A stretch of 64,000 nucleotides of DNA from the NCBI RefSeq assembly GCF_030409325.1, contig NZ_JAUFPR010000004.1:47548-111547 (forward strand), read 5' to 3'. This DNA is from Mucilaginibacter aquaedulcis (GTDB taxonomy: Bacteria > Bacteroidota > Bacteroidia > Sphingobacteriales > Sphingobacteriaceae). Below, one piece after another: positions 42,657 to 51,047 of the stretch; position 1 is the stretch's first letter; every line of letters starts with the position of its first letter. The notes under the pieces were generated by a model. That model made no database searches and was not told where the DNA came from. It saw nothing but the letters and a program-made list of their open reading frames with translations. Both the position numbers and the translations under genes were made by a program.

Positions 42657-45053
42657 ATGGAAATTTTAACCATACTGATACTCCTGCTCATTGTTTATTT
42701 GATAGTAAGCCACAAAACAGATACTAACCGTAAACTGACAGATCTTAATAATAAAATTTTACAACTAAAGCAGCTGGCCGAACAGCAGCAAGCCAAAACA
42801 GCAACGGGCGAACCGGCAGCGAAACCAGCTTTTGAGCCTAAACCTGTTATCAGCGAAACACCGCCGGTAATTGTTCCGGAGTCTCCGAAACCGGCCTCTG
42901 AGCCAAAACCTCAGCCCGAGTTTATTAAACCTGAAAATATTGAGCGCCAGCCTGAGGTAATTGCCGATAGCCTTTCGGCTATACGCAGGCCCATTAAAAC
43001 CTCTGCCGATTTTACAACGCCGAAACCAAAAGAACCCAAACCATCCTTTTTTGAGCGCCACCCCGATCTGGAAAAATTCATTGGCGAAAACCTGATCAAC
43101 AAAATCGGTATCGCTATCCTGGTGCTGGCCATTGGCTTTTTTGTTAAATACGCCATTGATAATAACTGGGTAGGCCCGGTTGGCCGTGTAGGGATAGGCA
43201 TAGCTTGCGGCGCTATTTTAATTGGCATAGCTCATTACCTGCGCAACAGTTACAAGGCTTTCAGCTCGGTAATGGCAGGCGGCGGTTTGGCGGTATTCTA
43301 TTTTACTATTACGCTTGCTTTTCACCAGTTTCACCTGTTCAGTCAAACTGTAGCCTTTATCATTCTTATCGGTATCACCATTTTTGCGGTAGTTCTTTCA
43401 TTGTTGTATGATAAGCAGGAGTTAGCAGTAATTGCCCTGGTGGGTGGTTTTGCCAGTCCGTTCATGGTGAGTAGTGGCCACGCCAATTACGATGCCTTGT
43501 TTATATATCTGCTCATCCTTAACATTGGCCTGCTCATCATTGCTTATTTCAAAGCCTGGCGAATACTCAATATAATCAGCTTTGCATTTACGGTTATAGT
43601 TTTTGCGTCGGTGCTGTATACACTTACCCCAGCAACCTACCATATAGGCTTTGTATATGCCAGCATTTTTTATGTGCTGTATTTTATCATCAACGTGGCC
43701 CATAACGTTAAGGAAAATAAAAAATTCATTGCCTCAGATTTTACCATTCTGCTCAGCAACACTGCGCTTTATTTTGCAGCGGGCCTGTACCTGCTCACCG
43801 TAATGAAGGAAGAGCAGTTCAGAGGCCTATTCTGTATAAGTCTGGGCGTGGTGAATTTGGTGTTATCCTACATATTATTCCGCAACCGTAAGGTTGATAC
43901 CAATATCCTTTATCTGCTTATTGGTATTACGCTCACCTTTATTTCACTGGCGGCCCCTATACAGTTGCATGGCCATAGCATTACCATTTTCTGGGCTTCG
44001 GAGGCGGTGCTCCTGTATTGGTTATACCAAAGGTCATCTATCCAGCTCATGAAAATCACATCATTGCTATTATGGGCAGCCATGCTGTTTAGCATGCTGA
44101 TAGATTGGTACCAGATATATGCCTTCCACGCCTCAAGCCTTACGGTTATCGCCAACAAAGGCTTCATCACTACATTGGTGGCATCTATAAGCTCCTACCT
44201 GCTTTCCATATTGGTAGGCCGCGACGAGCCATCACGCCTCCGCGGCATTCCGGTAAATAAAAACATTTTCAGCATTGTAGCCCTTGCCCTGTTATTTTTG
44301 ACCGGCCTGCTGGAGATCAACCACCAGTTCCTGAATCATTACCCGGGTACCGATTTAAATGTACTCTACATGATGCTTTATACTCCGGTATTCATTTATG
44401 TATATTACCTGGCATCGTTAAAGGTAACTGCACTACTTTTCAACGAAAAAATAAGGCTGGGCATATTAATGGTTTGCATCACCGTGTATCTTGCTTTAAC
44501 CCCTGAGTTTTTCAGCCTGCAGCGCCTGATGCTCGAACAGCAAAAACCATCAACCAGTCATTTTGCCGCTCATTGGATAGGGGCTGTTTTCATTGGCTTG
44601 TTATTTTACCGCATCATTCGCCTGTGCCAGAGAAACCTGGATGCGGGCATGAAGGTCATGTTCACCTGGCTCATCAGCTTTGCCGTGATCTTATTTTTAA
44701 GTTTAGAACTAAGCCTGCTCAGCAACCTGTTGTTTTACAGTAAAACCTACTCTGTTGACCGTGTTGAGACCGTTTATATTAAAACAGGGCTGCCCATATT
44801 GTGGGGGCTATTGTCCTTCGCGCTGATGTGGCTGGGCATGAAGCATAAGTTAAAGGTGATGCGTATTGCATCGTTAACTTTGTTTTCCATTACGCTATTA
44901 AAATTATTTTTGTTCGATATCAATAACATCCCGGTGGCCGGTAAAATAGCCGCGTTCTTTTGCCTGGGTGTAATACTGCTCATTATATCGTTCATGTACC
45001 AAAAGGTTAAAAAAATTATTGTTGATGATGAAGCTAAAGCAAAGAGTGAATAA
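42657..45053 (+). CDS. DUF2339 polytopic membrane protein
   Basis: A 798-aa protein. One N-terminal helix is followed by a coiled-coil and a Pro/Lys/Glu-rich segment (about residues 30-130), then more than 20 membrane helices. The segment FIGENLINKIGIAILVLAIGFFVKYAIDNNW is the DUF2339 hallmark. The 3' end overlaps the DUF3999 gene by about 29 nt. The pair occurs together in many Gram-negative bacteria and is thought to act in the cell envelope, but no role is established. Confidence 0.9.
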   Translation: MEILTILILLLIVYLIVSHKTDTNRKLTDLNNKILQLKQLAEQQQAKTATGEPAAKPAFEPKPVISETPPVIVPESPKPASEPKPQPEFIKPENIERQPEVIADSLSAIRRPIKTSADFTTPKPKEPKPSFFERHPDLEKFIGENLINKIGIAILVLAIGFFVKYAIDNNWVGPVGRVGIGIACGAILIGIAHYLRNSYKAFSSVMAGGGLAVFYFTITLAFHQFHLFSQTVAFIILIGITIFAVVLSLLYDKQELAVIALVGGFASPFMVSSGHANYDALFIYLLILNIGLLIIAYFKAWRILNIISFAFTVIVFASVLYTLTPATYHIGFVYASIFYVLYFIINVAHNVKENKKFIASDFTILLSNTALYFAAGLYLLTVMKEEQFRGLFCISLGVVNLVLSYILFRNRKVDTNILYLLIGITLTFISLAAPIQLHGHSITIFWASEAVLLYWLYQRSSIQLMKITSLLLWAAMLFSMLIDWYQIYAFHASSLTVIANKGFITTLVASISSYLLSILVGRDEPSRLRGIPVNKNIFSIVALALLFLTGLLEINHQFLNHYPGTDLNVLYMMLYTPVFIYVYYLASLKVTALLFNEKIRLGILMVCITVYLALTPEFFSLQRLMLEQQKPSTSHFAAHWIGAVFIGLLFYRIIRLCQRNLDAGMKVMFTWLISFAVILFLSLELSLLSNLLFYSKTYSVDRVETVYIKTGLPILWGLLSFALMWLGMKHKLKVMRIASLTLFSITLLKLFLFDINNIPVAGKIAAFFCLGVILLIISFMYQKVKKIIVDDEAKAKSE

Positions 45054-46266
45054 ATTAACAGGCCTCACCGCGCTGTTTTGCGGGTTAATGTTATCGGCAT
45101 CGGCACAGCGAAATTTTAAGTACCAGGCTACCCTACCCAAAGTTGATAGTACGGGCTTTTATCGCATCAGCCTGCAACCTGCGCTGGTAGCCAAGGCTAG
45201 GCCTGATCTGGCCGATATCAGGATCATCGACGCTAAAGGCAACTTTATACCTTATATAACCGCAGGAAGTCTGCCGCAGAAAGACCAGAAAAGCTTTGTG
45301 GTCTTTACTCCTGTTGATGCCCGGTTAGCTACAGATACCGGCACCACCTTTACCGTGGAAAATAAAACAGGTCTCGCCCTCGATCGCCTGTGGATCAGGC
45401 TTCAGAACACCGCCGTACAACGCAAGGTAAGTTTATCAGGCAGCGACGATCTTAAACAATGGTTTGCCATACAGGAAGATATCCCCTTGCAGGAGGCTGT
45501 ACAAAACAGCGAGGGCACTTACATGCAATCGTTATCATTTCCCGCCAGCAATTATCGTTACCTGAAACTACAGGTAAACGATAAAAACAAAACGCCTATT
45601 AAGTTTTTGCAGGCAGGTATTTATACCGAATATGCCGCCAAGCTTAGCTACGTGCCTGTTAAGCCTGTTGAACTGAGCCGTACCGACAGCAATAAAACCA
45701 CTTACCTTACCCTAAAGCTGAATGATAACTACCAAATAAACAAGCTGCACATCAATATTACCGCGCCAAAATATTTTAAACGGGAAGTATCGGTTTACCA
45801 GATCATAGGCAAAGAGAAACAATTGCTTACCGATGCCGAATTAAACTCGGCCAAAGCTACCGACCTGCTCATTGCTGCTAAAACCAGCCAGTTATTACTC
45901 CTGATAAATAACGGTGATAATTTACCGCTGAACATTAAAAGTGTTGAAGCTTACCAAAGTGATGAATCAGTAATCAGTTACCTTGATGGCAAGCAAAGCT
46001 ATCGCCTGCTGGTTGGCGACCAAACGGTACAAGCTCCGGAATATGACCTTCAATTTTTTGCCGACAGTATCCACAATAACCTTGTTCAAATTAGTCATGG
46101 AGCGGTTAGTAAAAATACCGAATATGCTACCCAAAAAGTAAAAGCAGGTCGCGACTATACGGTATTTATTTGGATTGCCATCATAGTTGCAGCAGCCCTG
46201 CTCCTTTTCCTGACACTAAAAATGACTAAGGAAGTAAATAAAAAAGCAGGCGGGGATAATGTATAG
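45025..46266 (+). CDS. DUF3999 family exported membrane protein
   Basis: A 413-aa protein from the ATG at 45025 (TTG codons at 45019 and 45022 were rejected). A signal peptide (residues 1-28) precedes a beta-rich periplasmic region (NFKYQATLPKVDSTGFYRISLQP, the DUF3999 start), and one C-terminal membrane helix (FIWIAIIVAAALLLFLTL) anchors it. The gene overlaps the DUF2339 gene, so the two are translationally linked and probably form one complex. Confidence 0.85.
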   Translation: MMKLKQRVNKLTGLTALFCGLMLSASAQRNFKYQATLPKVDSTGFYRISLQPALVAKARPDLADIRIIDAKGNFIPYITAGSLPQKDQKSFVVFTPVDARLATDTGTTFTVENKTGLALDRLWIRLQNTAVQRKVSLSGSDDLKQWFAIQEDIPLQEAVQNSEGTYMQSLSFPASNYRYLKLQVNDKNKTPIKFLQAGIYTEYAAKLSYVPVKPVELSRTDSNKTTYLTLKLNDNYQINKLHINITAPKYFKREVSVYQIIGKEKQLLTDAELNSAKATDLLIAAKTSQLLLLINNGDNLPLNIKSVEAYQSDESVISYLDGKQSYRLLVGDQTVQAPEYDLQFFADSIHNNLVQISHGAVSKNTEYATQKVKAGRDYTVFIWIAIIVAAALLLFLTLKMTKEVNKKAGGDNV

Positions 46267-46270
46267 CTAT

Positions 46271-46375
46271 TTGTCTGAACCACGATTTATGGGATTAGTG
46301 GATCACCCCAATTTCTACTAAACTGAAGTAAAAATCATGGTAATCCCGTAATCTGTTTAATCCTGGTTCAGACAA
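46271..46375. repeat. TTGTCTGAACC palindromic repeat, copy 3
   Basis: Begins TTGTCTGAACCACGATT and ends AATCCTGGTTCAGACAA. The inner right part (CCCGTAATCTGTTTAAT) resembles copies 1 and 2 but is diverged. It occupies the whole gap between the convergent DUF3999 and GH3 genes. Confidence 0.85.
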
Positions 46376-46382
46376 AATCCTG

Positions 46383-48722
46383 TCAAGGCTTCACACTTCC
46401 TTTTTTATACTTAGCGGTACGTGCGTCGCTGATAACACCTTTCCAGTTAAGGCCGTAGCCGAAATCGTAAGTGTGGCCCTGGTCGTCAACGTAACATTTC
46501 ATATCAAGGGGTACATCTTCAAATTGCTCTTCCACGGTTTTCATATCAGCAGGCATTTGCAGTGGTAACAGGGCCGATGGCTCGCTGCTTCCGGTCAGGA
46601 TATCTAAAGTGGCCTGACCAAGTACACCAAAATCAACTACTATGGCATCGGCGTTTTTTTCAAACTCCGAAAACACCATCGGGTTGGCCATATTAACCGA
46701 AACAATTACCGGCTTACCTTTCATTTTGGCATAAGTATCGTTCACCATACCCAAATCGGTTGTGTTAATGGCCGTTGCCGATTTACCCTTGTAGCTGCGA
46801 TTGGTAAATTTTTCAAGCGGGTCGCCTCCCGCTATACTGGTTGCTCTTGCATCAGTAGCGGTATAAGGGCCGTATTGTAAGCTGATGGGTACATATCCGG
46901 TGCCGCCGTTTTTGGCATCCTGGCTGTTATAACCGCCGCCACTGTTTGGGCTGTTAATGAAAACCAGGGCATAATCGGCCTCATCAGGATTGTCGGTCAC
47001 TTTAAAATATTTCTTTACGGTTTCTATGTTAACCGGGTAATCCAGTTTTTCCGGTGTCTCCATCCCCAGGAAATTGCGGCCTGCCGGAGTAAATTGCTTA
47101 GGCACATACACCGTTTTGTTTTTGGTAAGCGGCAGGGTATTATTTTTGTTTTTCAACATCACTATTGATTTTAGCTGTGCCTGGTAACCGGCGTTCATAA
47201 ACTCCGGATTACCCACAATAGCCTTTGATGCCTCCGTATCCAGGTAAGGATTTTCAAACAAACCGGTTCTGAAAATATTACGCAGCAACCTCACCGCCGA
47301 CAGCTCAAATCTCGCCCGCATAAATGATTCGCCATGCTCCTTAACACCAATCTGGTAAGCTTCAATTACTGGAGCCACCTCATTGTTACCGCCAAACTGA
47401 TCAACACCAGCCATTAAAATTTTATAGTGGCGCTGAGCGATAGACAAACCCTCTACTCCCCATGATTTGCCCGTTAAAAACTGATCAACAGCTGTTTCAT
47501 CGCCGGTTACCAGCCAGTCGGTGCAAACAACACCATCAAACTTATACTTCTTGCGCAGCAGATCATTAATAATGTAGGAGTTATAGTTATTGGCAACGTT
47601 CTCTTTATTCTTAGTATCCTGATTAAAGGATATGGTATAGTAAGGCATTATTGATGCGGCCATGCCGGTTTTGCCGCTTAGTTTAAAGGCCCCCTCGGTA
47701 AACGGAATTAAATGCTGTTTAAAGTTATTGCCGGGATAAACCGCGTATTTGCCATAACCGTAATGCGCATCGCGGCCGCCTTCGCCCGCGCCACCACCCG
47801 GCCAGTGTTTTACCATGGCGTTCACGCTGCCATAACCCCAGCCCGCGTTAATTTCCTTGTCGCCTTCAGAGGTCTGGAAACCATCAATATATCCCCGGGC
47901 CATATCGGCGGCCAGTTCAGGATTTTCGCCAAAAGTTCCGCTTACACGTGCCCAGCGCGGCTCCGAAGCCATATCAATTTGCGGCGATAGTGCGGTAGAG
48001 ATACCGAGTGCACGATATTCTAAAGCTGCAATATGGCCAAAACCCTCAACCACCTCAGGATCAAAAGTAGCCGCGAAACCCAGCGAACCCGGCCACATGG
48101 AAATGGCACCGCCTGAACCGGCATTATATTCAGCATTGGCCACAGTGCCATGCCTTGGGTCAGAGCTGTTATTATTCGGAATACCCAAACCCTGGCCCTC
48201 TACAAAAGCCTGCGCGTTATTATTCCACTGGGCAGCAATCTCAGGGCTTTGTACCGATGTGATGAGTACGTGCCGCACATTATCCTTAGCCAAAAACTGT
48301 TTTTGCTGATCAGAAAGATCATAAGGTTTGGCACCACTCTCTGCAAATACTTTACCGTTGTAGGTTCCTTTAAAAGGGCCCGCCGGGGCGGCAGGTATAG
48401 GCTGATGCTTGCTGTATAACATTAGCCCAGCAATTTGCTCCACACTCATTTTTGAGGCAAGGTCTTTCGCCCTTACATCAACAGGTAAGCGCCAGTCTTC
48501 ATATTTATCCAGCTTGCCGTTTTTATTCAGATCTTTAAAAGCCAGGCCATCAACCGTTAATATTTTAACTCCCGATGTTGCAGAGTAACCCAGGTTTTGC
48601 CCGCCGGTATTGGTCACAAAAACAACATCGCCCGATTTTTTTTCGGTCCACTTAGTTTGTGCCATTGCCGCGGTTGCAGGCAACAGGGATAGCAGCGCTA
48701 AAAATTTTAATTGATTGGCCAT
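46383..48722 (-). CDS. GH3 family beta-glucosidase-type glycoside hydrolase, secreted
   Basis: A 779-aa protein with a signal peptide (residues 1-21). The TIM-barrel domain includes KHWPGGGAGEGGRDAH and the nucleophile region FDGVVCTDW (Asp at about residue 402). The second alpha/beta sandwich domain follows, and no fibronectin-III domain is evident at the C-terminus. It cleaves terminal beta-linked glucose or related sugars. It is divergent from a Gfo/Idh/MocA gene across 415 nt that hold a perfect inverted repeat and a hairpin repeat. Confidence 0.9.
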   Translation of the reverse strand: MANQLKFLALLSLLPATAAMAQTKWTEKKSGDVVFVTNTGGQNLGYSATSGVKILTVDGLAFKDLNKNGKLDKYEDWRLPVDVRAKDLASKMSVEQIAGLMLYSKHQPIPAAPAGPFKGTYNGKVFAESGAKPYDLSDQQKQFLAKDNVRHVLITSVQSPEIAAQWNNNAQAFVEGQGLGIPNNNSSDPRHGTVANAEYNAGSGGAISMWPGSLGFAATFDPEVVEGFGHIAALEYRALGISTALSPQIDMASEPRWARVSGTFGENPELAADMARGYIDGFQTSEGDKEINAGWGYGSVNAMVKHWPGGGAGEGGRDAHYGYGKYAVYPGNNFKQHLIPFTEGAFKLSGKTGMAASIMPYYTISFNQDTKNKENVANNYNSYIINDLLRKKYKFDGVVCTDWLVTGDETAVDQFLTGKSWGVEGLSIAQRHYKILMAGVDQFGGNNEVAPVIEAYQIGVKEHGESFMRARFELSAVRLLRNIFRTGLFENPYLDTEASKAIVGNPEFMNAGYQAQLKSIVMLKNKNNTLPLTKNKTVYVPKQFTPAGRNFLGMETPEKLDYPVNIETVKKYFKVTDNPDEADYALVFINSPNSGGGYNSQDAKNGGTGYVPISLQYGPYTATDARATSIAGGDPLEKFTNRSYKGKSATAINTTDLGMVNDTYAKMKGKPVIVSVNMANPMVFSEFEKNADAIVVDFGVLGQATLDILTGSSEPSALLPLQMPADMKTVEEQFEDVPLDMKCYVDDQGHTYDFGYGLNWKGVISDARTAKYKKGSVKP

Positions 48723-48830
48723 AAGTTTAAATTGCTTGGTTTATGCAGGCATTGGTATACCCGGCGTTTACGTTTTATTTTTAAAAGAGGTTATGTTATT
48801 GGTTTATAAATGGCTTATTAACAGCAATCA

Positions 48831-48863
48831 ATTACTATTGTGTCAACAATACACAATAGTAAT
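48831..48863. promoter_or_regulatory. 13-bp perfect inverted repeat upstream of the GH3 gene
   Basis: ATTACTATTGTGT (48831-48843), 7-nt spacer CAACAAT, then ACACAATAGTAAT (48851-48863). It lies about 110 nt before the GH3 start. It may be an operator or a leader hairpin; no T-run follows on the minus strand, so termination is less likely. Confidence 0.5.
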
Positions 48864-48907
48864 TATTATCTTTTTAAAATGCAAATAGTAAATCTTTGAT
48901 AAAAATT

Positions 48908-48994
48908 GTCATTGCGAGGAGGAACGACGAAGCAATCGCGAACTTCGCACACGCTCTGTAAAGTTTGCGATTGCCACGCTACGCTCGCAATGAC
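48908..48994. repeat. GTCATTGCGAG / CTCGCAATGAC hairpin repeat
   Basis: Outer 11-nt arms GTCATTGCGAG and CTCGCAATGAC enclose GAAGCAATCGC and GCGATTGCC. Elements with these ends are found in many unrelated bacterial genomes. It lies between the divergent GH3 and oxidoreductase genes. The rest of the 415-nt gap shows no feature beyond the inverted repeat at 48831. Confidence 0.75.
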
Positions 48995-49137
48995 ATAATT
49001 CTACTCGATTTATTTTTCAATTCCTTTTATTTAATATTAAATTCGTTAATCCTGAATTGCATTTCAGGATGCCTTTTTAAACCATTTACCCTGAAAACCG
49101 GCGGCTGTTACGCTGCCTTTAATAGCTAATTATTTGT

Positions 49138-50223
49138 ATGAACAGAACCAAAGTTGCCATACTTGGAGCGGGTTTTATTACAGACATTCACCTGGAATCG
49201 TACCATCGTTTTATCCCCGAAGCCGAAGTAGTGGCCGTATACGCCCGCAATCCTGAAAAAGCAAAAGCCTTTGCCGAAAAATACCAGATAGCACAATGGT
49301 ATGATGACATAGATAAGCTCATTGCCGAATCGGGTTGTGAGGTGGTGGATATTTGTCTGCCTAATTACCTTCATGCCCAGGCTACCATTAAAGCAGCCAA
49401 AGCGGGTAAACACATCATTATTGAAAAGCCCCTTGCTGTAACTTTAGAAGAGGCCGATGAGATGATAGCCGTTTGCAAGGAAAACAATGTAAAGCTGATG
49501 TATGCCGAAGAACTGTGCTTCGCCCCGAAATATGAGCGGGCCAGGCAACTGGTTAAAGACGGCGCCGTGGGCGAAGTGTTTATGCTGAAACAGGGCGAAA
49601 AACATTCGGGCCCGCACAGCGATTGGTTTTATGATATTAACCTTGCCGGTGGCGGTGTTATTATGGATATGGGTTGTCATGCCCTCGGCTGGTTCAGGTG
49701 GATGCTTGACCACGCCAAAGTTGCCAATGTATACGCTACCATGAGCACAGTATTTCATAAAGGCCGCACCAAAGGCGAGGATAACTCGGTGATCATTGTG
49801 GAGTTTGAGAACGGGGTTACCGCCGTAGCCGAAAACAGCTGGGCCAAGCATGGCGGCATGGACGACCGTTGTGAGATATACGGCACCGGCGGTGTTATTT
49901 ATGCCGACCTGTTTATGGGTAACTCTGCCGTTACCTACAGCCGCGAAGGCTATGGCTATGCTATGGAAAAAGCCGACACCAGTAAGGGCTGGAGTTTCAC
50001 CATTTTTGAGGAAGCCTTTAACCAGGGTTACCCGCACGAACTGAAACACTTTATTGATTGTGTACGCAACGACAAAACTCCACTGGTAACCGGCGAAGAC
50101 GGCCGGGCAGTGCTCGAAATTATTTACGCAGCCTATGCCTCGGCAGGAGCTGGAAAAAAAATAAACTTACCGTTCACCCCCAAAGTGGCCAAGCCTATTG
50201 ACCTGTGGCTTGATCCTCAATAA
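49138..50223 (+). CDS. Gfo/Idh/MocA family oxidoreductase
   Basis: A 361-aa protein with an N-terminal Rossmann domain (VAILGAGFITDIHLESYHRF) and the catalytic motif EKPLAVT (96-102), then the C-terminal alpha/beta domain with HSGPHSDWFYDINLAGGGVIMDMGCH. It oxidises or reduces a sugar or inositol derivative with NAD(P). It has no signal peptide. The next gene (NagB-like) begins 7 nt after its stop. Context with GMC and DUF1080 genes suggests it may reduce keto sugars. Confidence 0.9.
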   Translation: MNRTKVAILGAGFITDIHLESYHRFIPEAEVVAVYARNPEKAKAFAEKYQIAQWYDDIDKLIAESGCEVVDICLPNYLHAQATIKAAKAGKHIIIEKPLAVTLEEADEMIAVCKENNVKLMYAEELCFAPKYERARQLVKDGAVGEVFMLKQGEKHSGPHSDWFYDINLAGGGVIMDMGCHALGWFRWMLDHAKVANVYATMSTVFHKGRTKGEDNSVIIVEFENGVTAVAENSWAKHGGMDDRCEIYGTGGVIYADLFMGNSAVTYSREGYGYAMEKADTSKGWSFTIFEEAFNQGYPHELKHFIDCVRNDKTPLVTGEDGRAVLEIIYAAYASAGAGKKINLPFTPKVAKPIDLWLDPQ

Positions 50224-50230
50224 ACACAAA

Positions 50231-50968
50231 ATGGAACTACAACTTTATAAAAATTACGAAGAAATATCATGGGCCGCAGCATACCTTGTATTGCAGCAGG
50301 TACAGCGCAAGCCCGATTCTTTAATTTGCTTTCCCTCGGGTGAATCGCCTACCGGGATGTTTAAGCAGCTGGTAAAATTTGCGCAGGAAGGCAGCATCGA
50401 CTTTAGCCAAACCAATTTTGTGGGCTTAGACGAATGGGTAGGCATGGATAAAACCGACGAGAACAGCTGTACCTACTTCCTGAACAAACATTTTTTTGAA
50501 CCGCTGAATATCCCGGCATCGCAAATTCATTTTTTCAATGCCGCTGCAGATAACCTGGATGCCGAATGTAATAAGATGAATAACCACATCAGCCAGCTTG
50601 GCGGTTTGGATATCATGGTAGTAGGTATCGGCTTAAACGGTCATATCGGTTTAAATGAACCGGGAACCGATTTTAAAACCTATGCCCACCATTCGCCACT
50701 GGAACCGATTACCGCAACCGTAGCGCAAAAATATTTTAAACAGGAAACCATAGTAACCGAAGGTATTACCCTTGGCCTGCGCCATTTGGCCGAATCAAAA
50801 ACTCCGGTATTAATTGCCAGCGGAACCAAAAAGGCTGATATTATGGCTAAGGCGCTGAACGGTCCGGTTACTATTGATGTACCGGCATCTATCCTGCAAA
50901 CGCTGCAGAATGCACAGGTATTTTTAGACCATGACGCGGCACAAAAACTGCTTACCCATCAAAGTTAA
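50231..50968 (+). CDS. Glucosamine-6-phosphate deaminase/isomerase family protein (NagB-like)
   Basis: With the ATG at 50231 the protein has 245 aa. Motifs are FPSGESPTGMFKQL (phosphate loop), FVGLDEWVGM and GIGLNGHIGLNEPG, the deaminase-type active site with the catalytic His. This separates it from 6-phosphogluconolactonase at 28698, which has the GLGDNSHTASLFP variant. It may handle amino sugars from the GH3 pathway or a keto-sugar phosphate. It is 7 nt from the Gfo/Idh/MocA gene. Confidence 0.86.
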   Translation: MELQLYKNYEEISWAAAYLVLQQVQRKPDSLICFPSGESPTGMFKQLVKFAQEGSIDFSQTNFVGLDEWVGMDKTDENSCTYFLNKHFFEPLNIPASQIHFFNAAADNLDAECNKMNNHISQLGGLDIMVVGIGLNGHIGLNEPGTDFKTYAHHSPLEPITATVAQKYFKQETIVTEGITLGLRHLAESKTPVLIASGTKKADIMAKALNGPVTIDVPASILQTLQNAQVFLDHDAAQKLLTHQS

Positions 50969-51047
50969 TCAGTGATTATGGCCTGCCATCGATAAAATCT
51001 ATATAAAATCAAAATAGAATAGTTTTAATATATAACCATAAAACATT

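Noticed and set aside
49444..50049. 201-aa minus-strand frame inside the Gfo/Idh/MocA gene
   Set aside because: It is the shadow of a well-supported gene in another frame; the protein resembles nothing and has no start context.
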